From assembly GCA_015057305.1 (NCBI GenBank), contig SVES01000013.1:1-64000 (forward strand): a DNA stretch of 64,000 nt. The letters run 5' to 3'. Positions 27,463-36,430 of the stretch are shown one piece after another (the stretch's first letter is position 1; each line of letters starts with the position of its first letter). The notes under the pieces are model-generated. The model was given only the letters and a program-made list of their open reading frames with translations, searched no databases and was not told where the DNA came from. The DNA is from Pseudobutyrivibrio ruminis. GTDB taxonomy: Bacteria > Bacillota > Clostridia > Lachnospirales > Lachnospiraceae. The position numbers and the translations under genes were made by a program.

Positions 27463-28413
27463 TTAACCAAGTACCTTATTAATAATCTGCGCAATATATC
27501 TCATATCCTCTGTAGTGTATCGTTGATCCACTGGTAACAGAACTATATTTTTTGTAAATTGATATTCAATGTCAGTTTTATCACATATTTCATATACTTC
27601 TTCCCATAATGTTGGTACATAAATTTTTTTTCTTATCAACGACTTTTTTATTTTTTCTCCATCTTCAACGAACAATGGATACATGTACGCACCATTTGTA
27701 TTTCCCACTTTCAACAGATTATTATTGTTAAGCTGTTCCGCCAAAATATTAAAATTATTATTTCTAATATTTCTTACTTTGTCGTAATCAACTGCCCTTA
27801 ATAAATTCTCCGTAATCTTTGAACACAGTCGAATTTCTATACCATTAAATCTCGCTTCACTTTTATGATACTCTTTAAAATAATCATCTGCTGTACATTC
27901 ATACCTTCCCAGTATGTGTGTCATGCCATTCAAACCTTTTTCTCTAATTAGCTCCCTTTTAATTCTTGCATCTGTATACAGGTACGCACCATCTGGTACA
28001 CCAAAAAACTTACGGGCCACATAAAATGTATCAACCCCTCCAACGGGTTGTTCAAAAAAAGCTTGTGTATTATCAACTATAATATTCCGAAACCTTTGCT
28101 TAAGCTCTTTTATATAATCGGGTTTAAGAACCCCCCAATAATTAACTATAAGAATATATTCATCAGAATCTAAATTATCAATAATTGGTTTAAACGATTT
28201 ATCAATGTGATAATAATCATAACTCACACCATATCGTTCACAACATTTTCTAATACTATTGCATAGATAATAAGGCAAATATAGTTTTTTTATTTTTTTT
28301 GTCTCAATTAGATATGCAAGACAGCTTCGCCCGCAATTCAAAGCAATAGCTTTTGGATGATATGACTCTCCATATAAATTTTCAAATTCTAAATATCCTC
28401 CGATTTCTTTCAT
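27463..28413 (-). CDS. DegT/DnrJ-like PLP-fold protein
   Basis: ALNCGRSCLAYLI, IIVDNTQAFF, YVARKFFGVPDGAYLYTD (candidate PLP lysine). Confidence 0.65.
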   Translation of the reverse strand: MKEIGGYLEFENLYGESYHPKAIALNCGRSCLAYLIETKKIKKLYLPYYLCNSIRKCCERYGVSYDYYHIDKSFKPIIDNLDSDEYILIVNYWGVLKPDYIKELKQRFRNIIVDNTQAFFEQPVGGVDTFYVARKFFGVPDGAYLYTDARIKRELIREKGLNGMTHILGRYECTADDYFKEYHKSEARFNGIEIRLCSKITENLLRAVDYDKVRNIRNNNFNILAEQLNNNNLLKVGNTNGAYMYPLFVEDGEKIKKSLIRKKIYVPTLWEEVYEICDKTDIEYQFTKNIVLLPVDQRYTTEDMRYIAQIINKVLG

Positions 28414-28423
28414 AGCACTCCAT

Positions 28424-29659
28424 TTAGTCCACTATTACCTTGACATTTTTGTTTATCGATTCCATTGTTTCTATCATCTCTTCTTCATTTTCAAACATTA
28501 ATACAAGCGTTCCTATCGCCTTATTAGCACCTGTAAATATTTCAACAACATCGTCTTCATTTATCCAAATATCTTTTTCAAATATGTTTTTTTCTATAAA
28601 CATAGAAGTTTGAATTTTCTTGTAGATACCACGTTTATTATTATGCAATATACACTCCGCAATATTTTTAGCTGAATAAGACTCTGTAAATTCAACTAAT
28701 TCTATCCCTAATGCTGCTCGTACCGAATTTTCAATAAGTTTTACTCCCATTCCTAATTCAATACATTCCGCTAATCTGTTTCCTCCTCCTCTTGGGGATA
28801 CTTCCATTATGTATGATTTACCATTACTACACTCTCTAACCTCAACGTTATAGATTGAAGTTTTTAAATCTAGAAGTTTGATTAGCCTCTGAATCTCCTG
28901 AAGCAATTCAGTCTTTGCCGATTCTGACATTGTAGATTTCCAATAAAAACCTGCTGGAACATATGGATTCACTCCGTCCTTAACAAATAATTGAGAATTA
29001 AAAGAATAAAAAACTATATTCCCTTCTATCGAAAACCAATCCGAATCTGATGGATTACCGACAGGTTGTAAAAAGTCCTCTACTATTATCATTCCACATC
29101 TAGAATTTTCAAAAGCATTATAAGCTGCATCTATTAGTTCATGATAGCTCTCAACTTTTTTCACTCCTTTGCTTCCTGCATTATCAACAGGCTTTACAAT
29201 AATCGGATAATTAATCGCTTCTTTATCTTTTTCTATCTCATCAATACCCTTATATGTTTTCGATTCCGGAACATTAAACCCATTATCTTTAAGAAACTTT
29301 CTAAATTTTCCCTTATCTTGCAATATAGAAACGGATTCATAGCTTCCTACTGAAGGTAATCCCATCTTCTCTGCAACATATGCTGCTGTTACTACCCCAG
29401 GATCACATGCAAAAGACATTATTCCATCAATGTGCTTTGCTTTTGCAACCTCTAATACAGCCTCCTTATCTACTACACTTACATTTACATATTCATCCGA
29501 ATATTTATGTGCAATATTATCTGGCAAATAATCTGCTGTAATAACATATACACCTAATTCATGTGCCGTTCTTATAACTGGCAGTATATATCTTGATCCT
29601 CCGAGTAATAACAATTTTTTCACTCTATAGTCCTCGTTTGATTTAATATTGTGGTTCAT
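28424..29659 (-). CDS. ATP-grasp domain ligase (carbamoyl-phosphate synthase L/PurK-like)
   Basis: KKLLLLGGSRYILPVIRTAHELG, DKGKFRKFLKDNGFNVPES, YPIIVKPVDNAGSKGV, YIMEVSPRGGGNRLAECIELGMG. Confidence 0.88.
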   Translation of the reverse strand: MNHNIKSNEDYRVKKLLLLGGSRYILPVIRTAHELGVYVITADYLPDNIAHKYSDEYVNVSVVDKEAVLEVAKAKHIDGIMSFACDPGVVTAAYVAEKMGLPSVGSYESVSILQDKGKFRKFLKDNGFNVPESKTYKGIDEIEKDKEAINYPIIVKPVDNAGSKGVKKVESYHELIDAAYNAFENSRCGMIIVEDFLQPVGNPSDSDWFSIEGNIVFYSFNSQLFVKDGVNPYVPAGFYWKSTMSESAKTELLQEIQRLIKLLDLKTSIYNVEVRECSNGKSYIMEVSPRGGGNRLAECIELGMGVKLIENSVRAALGIELVEFTESYSAKNIAECILHNNKRGIYKKIQTSMFIEKNIFEKDIWINEDDVVEIFTGANKAIGTLVLMFENEEEMIETMESINKNVKVIVD

Positions 29660-29728
29660 AAAACTTATTACCTTCTATAAACCATCATTTGATATTCATA
29701 GTATCAACTATTTAAAGCATATATAAAA

Positions 29729-29764
29729 ACTCCTCATGCAAGTTTCATACCTTACATGAGGAGT
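29729..29764 (-). terminator. Hairpin, putative terminator downstream of the Rpn-family gene
   Basis: ACTCCTCATG...CATGAGGAGT, 10-bp arms; minus-strand 3' side followed by TTTT. Confidence 0.7.
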
Positions 29765-29770
29765 AATCAT

Positions 29771-30574
29771 TTATTTATTCTCTTTTTCTTTCATCAACTC
29801 AAAAAATTTGTCCACCGTTATATTCAATCTTTCAGCTGCTATTTCTGGTAGAAGCAGTCCATCTCTTACTAACGATATTAATTCCTGTGTCCTACCTTCT
29901 ACTTTCCCCTCTACTCTTCCTTCTTCATATTTCACTTTATCTCTTTGTAATAAAGTCATATATTCCACCTCCCACTCTTCTTTATCAAGAGCTTTCTGTA
30001 TTTCCCTGTTCAGTCTCCTTGTAAAACTATCCGATGGCTCTTTACCTGAAATATAATCTAAAAATGCGATTTGAGCTTCAGTCAATCCTTCTCGATTACC
30101 ATTTGCATTAACAAATACTTTTGTAGAATCATCATCAAGTTCTATATTCTTATCTTCTATGCAACAATTCCTAAAAGTATAAATACTTCGATTTTTCTTT
30201 GCAAAATCATCTAGACATATGAAGACCACATATGATTTTTTCAGTTCAGAATATGCTGCACCTCGGTTTATTAGATTTAAATCTATCATACCCTGATAGT
30301 ATCTTGCACGCTTTGGCAAATCCTTACTAAGCGTGGTTTGCATTTCAATATCGTATACTGTATTTCCATCCTCAAGATAAACATCAAGTCTTATACCCTT
30401 TCCATCAGATGTTATATCAATAGTCTTCTGGTTCTCTAAATATACAATATCCTTTACTTTACAACCAATCAGTAATTCTATTACCTCTTTACAAATATCC
30501 TTATTCTCCATCATGATTTTACAAAACATAAAATCATCTGAGAATCTTAATTCCTTATAACTCTTTTGATTCAA
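29771..30574 (-). CDS. Rpn family recombination-promoting nuclease / PD-(D/E)XK family transposase-like protein
   Basis: LRFSDDFMFCKIMMENKDICKEVIELLIGCKVKDI, LDVYLEDGNTVYDIEMQT, RARYYQGMIDLNLI. Confidence 0.92.
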   Translation of the reverse strand: MNQKSYKELRFSDDFMFCKIMMENKDICKEVIELLIGCKVKDIVYLENQKTIDITSDGKGIRLDVYLEDGNTVYDIEMQTTLSKDLPKRARYYQGMIDLNLINRGAAYSELKKSYVVFICLDDFAKKNRSIYTFRNCCIEDKNIELDDDSTKVFVNANGNREGLTEAQIAFLDYISGKEPSDSFTRRLNREIQKALDKEEWEVEYMTLLQRDKVKYEEGRVEGKVEGRTQELISLVRDGLLLPEIAAERLNITVDKFFELMKEKENK

Positions 30575-30908
30575 TATTAAATTCTCCTTTTATTATAAAA
30601 TCTACATATTACTTCATCAAGGAGAAATATTACGCTGTATCTCTAGCAACCATGCTGTATCCTCCTTTACGCATAAAATATTTCAAACACATAAAATTGG
30701 ATAAAAATAGATACTCTAACAAAAGAGTAAAGAAACTATTTATGCTGCCTCATAGTTCATAACTCATCCTCATACTATCAACATCAAATTTGGTGGGTGC
30801 TATGACCGAAAAGGTCGTGATGTTTTACATATTTGAAATTCGAGGATAAGTATAGCATCCGTTACTTCTCATGTAAAGTATGAAATTTTCAAGCTGCAGT
30901 ATAACTAT

Positions 30909-32018
30909 TTATTTGATTTTTAATAGCTCTAAAATCTTAGACTGATTATTTGCATTTAGTTCTTCAAACAGTGGCAAAACCATTGATTGCTGCGCTAATT
31001 TTCTCGCTACATCCAAGGATTTATTCTTATACTTATTCTTGAAACAAGCCTGATCTGCCGTCAACGGATAGAAATATTTCCTTGTATATATATCATTGTC
31101 GCGTAGCTTTTGATATAGCTCATCTCGCGTTAATGGATACTCATCTGTTACTTTTATTGGGAAATATCCATAATTATGTGTAGCTTTGTCTCTTTGGCCA
31201 TAGAATTTAATTCCTTCTATTTTCGAAATCTCTTCATGATAGTATTCGCAAATACGTTTTCGAGCTTCCATCGCCTTATCTATATGCTTCAAATTGCATA
31301 AACCCATAATTGCAGCAAACTCGTTCATCTTTGCATTTGCTCCGACCGCTACAACTAGTTCCTCTCCCCTAATTCCAAAGTTTTTCAAATCTCGTAATCG
31401 TTCATAGCGCTCATGATTTTTACATACGACTGCGCCACCCTCTATTGTATTGAATACCTTTGTTGCATGAAAACTAAAAATTGATACATCTCCATAATTT
31501 CCAATTCCCTTATCTAAGTACTTTTCTCCAAATGCGTGTGCAGCATCGTAGATAACCTTCAAATTATATTTATCTGCAATCTCCTGAATTGCTTCCACGT
31601 TACATACATTGCCATAAACATGAACTGGGAGAATCGCCACTGTCTTCTCAGTAATCAAATCCTCTATTTTAGTCTCATCTATTGTCCCATCATCTTCTTT
31701 TACATCACAGAACACAGGCTGAAGCTTGTTTCTAACTATTGCATGTGTGGTAGATATAAAAGTAAACGGTGTTGTGATTACCTCTGCCCCTTCTGGGAAA
31801 TCAAAAGATTGTATTGCAAGCTCCAGCGCCATGTGACCATTAACAGTCAAAGATATTTCTGGCACGTCCAAATACTCTGCTAACTGCTGTTCTAATTCTT
31901 TGTGATACTGCCCCATGTTTGTAAGCCAGTGACTGTCCCACAATGGCTTTATTGCTTCAATATATTCCTCGTATGGCGGCATTGATGATCTTGTTACTAG
32001 TATTCTATCGTTTTGCAT
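30909..32018 (-). CDS. DegT/DnrJ/EryC1/StrS sugar aminotransferase (dTDP-4-keto-6-deoxyhexose aminotransferase type)
   Basis: DSHWLTNMGQYHKELEQQLAEYLDV, VNGHMALELAI, YDAAHAFGEKY, IFSFHATKVFNTIEGGAVV (PLP Lys). Confidence 0.92.
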   Translation of the reverse strand: MQNDRILVTRSSMPPYEEYIEAIKPLWDSHWLTNMGQYHKELEQQLAEYLDVPEISLTVNGHMALELAIQSFDFPEGAEVITTPFTFISTTHAIVRNKLQPVFCDVKEDDGTIDETKIEDLITEKTVAILPVHVYGNVCNVEAIQEIADKYNLKVIYDAAHAFGEKYLDKGIGNYGDVSIFSFHATKVFNTIEGGAVVCKNHERYERLRDLKNFGIRGEELVVAVGANAKMNEFAAIMGLCNLKHIDKAMEARKRICEYYHEEISKIEGIKFYGQRDKATHNYGYFPIKVTDEYPLTRDELYQKLRDNDIYTRKYFYPLTADQACFKNKYKNKSLDVARKLAQQSMVLPLFEELNANNQSKILELLKIK

Positions 32019-32131
32019 TTATTGTCCTCATTGCGTATTCAATATTTATCTTTTCTAAATCCCATTTTTACAATTCTCACTTATATTTATTTCGGCAATT
32101 ATGCCTCATTTCTTTAATTTTAAAAGGACCC

Positions 32132-32147
32132 CGCACCACTAGGTGCG
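32132..32147. repeat. Small hairpin CGCACC-ACTA-GGTGCG
   Basis: Perfect 6-bp stem with 4-nt loop in the intergenic gap. Confidence 0.4.
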
Positions 32148-32364
32148 AAGCCCTTAAACTACAACGTTATTTCATTACTCCCCACCATACATTAAGTTGT
32201 TAACATAAATCTAACAGCTTCGTAAAACCCGCCTAATACACGAAACTGTAATCATGTATATATTGTAGTGGATGTTGTGGGTACATTCAATAGATTTGGT
32301 GGTGCGACACAGATTTGTCACAAAGTTCTTCTCTGATTAGCTAATTACTAAGATTCACCCCTGT

Positions 32365-33150
32365 TTATAGCAATCCTTTAGCCTCTTCTATAAATTCCTT
32401 TTTTAGTGGTCTTACTTTATTATTCTCCATATCATCTTTATAATATCTACCTGAGCAAATCAGCCAAAACACCTTATCTACCTTATATGGTGTCTCACCA
32501 CATACTTCTGCCATCTTTACAACTGCCTCAAAAGTATCTAACGGGTCACGCTTACATAGTCCAAGCTCTGCAAAAACATCCATCAGATGGACATCTGGCT
32601 TTGGATAGCTGACATACCCCAACTCTTTTAACATGTCACATGCCAGAGCAAACCCAGTACCACTTACTTTTTCGGCTATTAATAGAGGTAATGCCATTCT
32701 AGTATGCACGTTATAATCAAATAAATCTACAAATTTATCAAAATCCTCATATGAGCTAAACTCACTTAAGAATATGGCCGAATCAACAATAGCATGGCTC
32801 CATTTGTACCAGCTGTTTTGTTTGCAGTCTTTACTTGTTATATTGAATTCATCTCGAAATCGATTATATAAATCATCTGCATTCAATGTGCTTACATATC
32901 CTATATCGTAATTACGAAGTATTTCCTCGATTCTCTTTTTCCTATCAGCATTTCTTGTTATTCCAATGACATTGGGCATAGATTGATAGTTTTGTGCAGA
33001 GATTACAAATCGTTTAAATACGCCTTCAAGAGTTGTACATTTTGAATCCGCTTCATAATATGGTGCAAGATTTATTCCCTCCGGCTTATTTTTCTCTAGG
33101 AAGCCTAGAGCGTATGTATAGATTTTCTTGTATTGATTGTTGTCTACCAT
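32365..33150 (-). CDS. Hypothetical protein, possibly helix-hairpin-helix/DNA glycosylase-like
   Basis: C-terminal LIAEKVSGTGFALACDMLKELGYVSYPKPDVHLMDVFAELGL resembles an HhH followed by a conserved Asp. Confidence 0.55.
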   Translation of the reverse strand: MVDNNQYKKIYTYALGFLEKNKPEGINLAPYYEADSKCTTLEGVFKRFVISAQNYQSMPNVIGITRNADRKKRIEEILRNYDIGYVSTLNADDLYNRFRDEFNITSKDCKQNSWYKWSHAIVDSAIFLSEFSSYEDFDKFVDLFDYNVHTRMALPLLIAEKVSGTGFALACDMLKELGYVSYPKPDVHLMDVFAELGLCKRDPLDTFEAVVKMAEVCGETPYKVDKVFWLICSGRYYKDDMENNKVRPLKKEFIEEAKGLL

Positions 33151-33220
33151 CAGTCCCCTCTTCTATATATCTGTTAATCATCATCACCAATTCTTTTCAT
33201 TACGCTAGCCTCCATTTGTA

Positions 33221-33311
33221 GTGAAACACTTCACTTCGCATTTCTAGTATGGAGTAAAACGCTCCATATCGAATGACTATAACGAATACCATTTGTAGTG
33301 AAATGCTCCAC
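33221..33311. promoter_or_regulatory. Three related dyads upstream of the 32365-33150 gene
   Basis: gtgaaacacttcac 33221-33234; tatggagtaaaacgctccata 33248-33268; gtgaaatgctccac 33298-33311. First and third are each preceded by ccatttgta. Confidence 0.6.
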
Positions 33312-33450
33312 ATTTTTAGTTGTTATTATTATTTCAAATGTACCGCAGTCAGTCACGACAGTGGAATACTAAGCGCTTCCCCTCAATCCACCACAAGCCC
33401 TCCCATCACTTAGAACACTAATTGATACATCATACTTCTGACCTAAATAC

Positions 33451-33488
33451 AAAAGGAGTCAGTTCCCCTAAAGTTACTGACTCCTTTT
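33451..33488 (-). terminator. Intrinsic terminator downstream of hicAB
   Basis: AAAAGGAGTCAGT-tcccctaaagtt-ACTGACTCCTTTT, 13-bp stem. Confidence 0.9.
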
Positions 33489-33500
33489 AAAAGACAAATT

Positions 33501-33926
33501 TTAATTGCCTCTATTGTAGTTTAAATTAAGCAAATTTGCAATGGCATCCTGCAATACTCTCGAGTAATTCAATCCCGCCTGATCAGCTTTTACTGTCATC
33601 CAATATGGTATCGTACAATTCTTTCTAACCGCACGATTATCATATTGCTTTCTGTATTCTGTCAAATCTACATCAACCATAGTCTGTAATCCGTCAGAAT
33701 AATCAAACACATCTTTGTTTGCTTTTGCTTTTTTCACAGCCTCTTTATAATTAGATGATTTCGGCAAGTCACTTTCCTTATCCATACAAACTATCCCAAT
33801 GTAATCTCTAGCCATTTCAATTGCATCTGCTAAATCTTTGCCTTCAGTATAACCATCTAAATCAGGAATATAGACCAAACAATCTCCATCAAACTCTTTG
33901 ATTAATACTGGATAAGCTACCTTCAT
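33501..33926 (-). CDS. hicB: HicB family antitoxin
   Basis: MKVAYPVLIKEFDGDCLVYIPDLDGYTEGKDLADAIEMARDYIG; follows hicA. Confidence 0.88.
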   Translation of the reverse strand: MKVAYPVLIKEFDGDCLVYIPDLDGYTEGKDLADAIEMARDYIGIVCMDKESDLPKSSNYKEAVKKAKANKDVFDYSDGLQTMVDVDLTEYRKQYDNRAVRKNCTIPYWMTVKADQAGLNYSRVLQDAIANLLNLNYNRGN

Positions 33927-33983
33927 AGTGAATTCCCCTTTCCCTGCGAAGCTTAACGACAGAAAAATCAAGCAAGGTAGGGA

Positions 33984-34154
33984 TTAAATCCCTGCCTTCT
34001 TGATGATCTGCTTGGCAGTTATCTCATTGAGTTCTTTATGTCTCGGCACAACTAATTGAATATTTCCATTTGTATAAATATCATGACCTCCACCATGTCT
34101 CAAGAGATAAAAACCAGCATTTTCAAGGTTTTTAATTAAAATTTGTCTTTTCAT
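33984..34154 (-). CDS. hicA: HicA family mRNA interferase toxin (56 aa, below the ORF-track cutoff)
   Basis: Translated by hand: MKRQILIKNLENAGFYLLRHGGGHDIYTNGNIQLVVPRHKELNEITAKQIIKKAGI*; contains the HicA His motif GGGHDIY and VPRHKELNE. Confidence 0.92.
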   Translation of the reverse strand: MKRQILIKNLENAGFYLLRHGGGHDIYTNGNIQLVVPRHKELNEITAKQIIKKAGI

Positions 34155-34322
34155 TTTGCTACCTCGAAAATGGAATATTTAATTCAATTACTATTATACG
34201 CATTCAATACGCATTGTCAAGTTGACCTAATCCTTATTTCGAAGCTGTCAATTACCTTTTTCATTAATCAACAGCTTTTCATTTCCATCCATTTGTAACA
34301 TTTTCGTAATGGGGTCAGGCAC

Positions 34323-34562
34323 CTAAACTCTCTTCCCAACTCTCTTCCCAATAATTGAGAGATTTCTATCCTTACACATCCTTCGATTTTCCTCAAACAT
34401 CAAATCAATTTCCTCATCACTTTTCAAATCATCATCTACCTTTTCTATTTTCACGTTATAATGTGCCAATAACGTCCAACACAATGCATTTGCAAAAGCT
34501 GATATAAATCTTGAATCTACCGCTGGTGCTAAAGTACCTTCAAATGAATATCTCCAATCCAC
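34323..34562 (-). CDS. Hypothetical protein fragment (possible gene remnant)
   Basis: 79 aa; the same frame extends upstream without ATG (KDREEGKVLDELLLISNAF) to an in-frame TGA, so probably truncated. Confidence 0.35.
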   Translation of the reverse strand: MDWRYSFEGTLAPAVDSRFISAFANALCWTLLAHYNVKIEKVDDDLKSDEEIDLMFEENRRMCKDRNLSIIGKRVGKRV

Positions 34563-34637
34563 AAATGCATTTGATATCAGTAATAGCTCATCTAGTACTT
34601 TACCTTCTTCTCTGTCTTTATTTCATTATACTTTTTC

Positions 34638-35753
34638 CTACCCCAAATACCCCCTCACACATTCCTCAACTTCTACCATAATCCTCTTTGCCTTTGGCAA
34701 GCTCAAACCGATATTCTCAGCCACCGCCAATAAGTCATTCTCCCCTGGATTAGATCCATTTCCATTGACTGTAGTTGCGTGCTCGCCTCCAATTGAGTTG
34801 CTGTATGTCATATCGTATGCCGGTGAAAGAATCCAGCGATTTTCATTTTCTATATACAAATAGCTAAAATTCTTAGCATGATCATCCCTATTATGAGCAT
34901 ACACATTAAAACACATACGTCTGAATAACTGTTCACACTCTTCCATTGAACCTGTGAGCTGTAGTGTCAACCGCATGAGTATATTGTAATCAAGATTTGG
35001 GGTTCTATGAGATGTCTCCAGCAAGCCTGCGGCGGAAACCATGTGCACTCTATCGCAAATGCGATTCCCCACTCTATCGAATCTTTTCATTCCAAAATAC
35101 CCTTCCGTATCTTCAGAAGCAAAAAGTCGTACTTCCTCTAGATTTATTCCACACTCCCTTGCACATAAAGCATATTCATATTCTTGCTTTCCAATATTTT
35201 TATCATCAAAGGTTGCAGGAAATTTAATTATCCAATCATCTCCATCCACCTTTGTTAAAATCTTTGGGCGTGCGCCGCCTGATGAGCCGCCCTTTGCAAA
35301 TAAATAGTCCAATTTATCACTAGACTCAGACAATAAGATTTTTTCACATTCCTTGGCAATTTCGTCCAACGAATAATCGTCATATTCTTCATCCATATCT
35401 ATCACTGGACGATAAGTAAGAGCTCCCATTCCAGTCTCTCCAACTATTGCAAGACGCTCCATGTTTCCATAAGAAAAAGGATCTATTCCCTTTTTTCTCA
35501 TTAGGCGATCTACTAATAAACGACCCCAGCCATCAGGCAAACTATCGGCAAATACACCAAACAATCCTTCAAAAGGATCTATCTTTGGCATAAATACGCC
35601 TTTTTCTAATGGAAGTGAAAAAGGGCTGATAGAGAATCCCTCTGTCAGCCATTCCTTGCTATATTCAAATGCACACAATATCCCATTATAGAGTGCCATT
35701 GTTCCAACTAATCTATCGTGATAGAAAACATCTAATTTCTTAACTCTGTCCAT
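34638..35753 (-). CDS. hipA: Type II toxin-antitoxin system HipA family toxin
   Basis: FGVFADSLPDGWGRLLVDRLM, GGSSGGARPKIL, NVYAHNRDDHAKNFSYLY, LSPAYDMTYS. Confidence 0.93.
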   Translation of the reverse strand: MDRVKKLDVFYHDRLVGTMALYNGILCAFEYSKEWLTEGFSISPFSLPLEKGVFMPKIDPFEGLFGVFADSLPDGWGRLLVDRLMRKKGIDPFSYGNMERLAIVGETGMGALTYRPVIDMDEEYDDYSLDEIAKECEKILLSESSDKLDYLFAKGGSSGGARPKILTKVDGDDWIIKFPATFDDKNIGKQEYEYALCARECGINLEEVRLFASEDTEGYFGMKRFDRVGNRICDRVHMVSAAGLLETSHRTPNLDYNILMRLTLQLTGSMEECEQLFRRMCFNVYAHNRDDHAKNFSYLYIENENRWILSPAYDMTYSNSIGGEHATTVNGNGSNPGENDLLAVAENIGLSLPKAKRIMVEVEECVRGYLG

Positions 35754-36018
35754 TTAATATTTCCTCTATAGATTCAAAATTAGCACTTGTAAATAGTGAC
35801 TCCAGTTCGTCTTCGGCGTGAAGCGCTATTGCAATCTTAGTCAGAGATTGCAACGATATTTCACCTGTCTGTTCAAATCTTTTTATAGAACCTAAGCTTA
35901 CCCCTGATCTTTCAGCAAGCTCTTTTTGCGATATCTTCTTTCTCTTGCGAAGCTTTTGAACATTGGATGCTACTTCATTATTTATTTCTTTCCATGTCTT
36001 TTGATATAAACTAATCAT
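35740..36018 (-). CDS. hipB: HipB-like XRE-family antitoxin
   Basis: VQKLRKRKKISQKELAERSGVSLGSIKRFEQTGEISLQSLTKIAIAL; overlaps hipA by 14 nt. Confidence 0.9.
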   Translation of the reverse strand: MISLYQKTWKEINNEVASNVQKLRKRKKISQKELAERSGVSLGSIKRFEQTGEISLQSLTKIAIALHAEDELESLFTSANFESIEEILNGQS

Positions 36019-36019
36019 G

Positions 36020-36071
36020 CTAATATATTAGTCTTTTTCGTCAAAATTAGCAAGTATAGCTAATATATTAG
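36020..36071. promoter_or_regulatory. Two palindromic operators CTAATATATTAG, 40 bp apart, upstream of the second hipBA
   Basis: 36020-36031 and 36060-36071; an additional dyad ATTAGC-aagtata-GCTAAT at 36046-36064 overlaps the second. Confidence 0.78.
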
Positions 36072-36233
36072 CCCTTCCTCTACTTCTCTATCTCCACCCG
36101 GCAAACACCATATTTCTCTAACACATTTTCTATTTTCTGTCAAATATATTTGTCTAAATTAAATTTTTCTCAAATATTTCATAAATTATTTGATATAAAA
36201 AAGTAAAATCTAGATATTTACTTAACTTCTAAA

Positions 36234-36261
36234 AAAGAGATAGCCTCTAAGCTATCTCTTT
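36234..36261 (-). terminator. Hairpin AAAGAGATAGC-CTCTAA-GCTATCTCTTT
   Basis: 11-bp perfect stem between hipBA and the upstream ATPase operon. Confidence 0.75.
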
Positions 36262-36394
36262 CCATTGCTTGCTTACAATAATCTCTGTTTTATTAAAATT
36301 TATATTAAAAAATCCATGCGTGTCCCAACCTCTTTCACATACATTTTTATAACTTTTCTAACTTATCCTAAATTATAGAGCATAAGACACAAAT

Positions 36395-36420
36395 GGCTTC
36401 GCAACATCAGCCGCGAAGCC
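36395..36420 (-). terminator. Hairpin GGCTTCGC...GCGAAGCC just downstream of the 36431 gene
   Basis: 8-bp perfect stem, 10-nt loop. Confidence 0.55.
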
Positions 36421-36430
36421 CTTTTCATCT

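Noticed and set aside
29771-30574. Active IS element
   Set aside because: Rpn-family proteins are PD-(D/E)XK nucleases; no terminal inverted repeats or target-site duplication were visible around this gene.
33221-33311. Repeated GTGRAGYRTTTYAC-like elements as a CRISPR or MITE
   Set aside because: Too short and too few, and adjacent to a gene start; kept as putative operators.
34323-34562. Possible novel small toxin
   Set aside because: The frame continues upstream without a start codon to a stop, so it looks like a remnant; too little evidence for a functional call.
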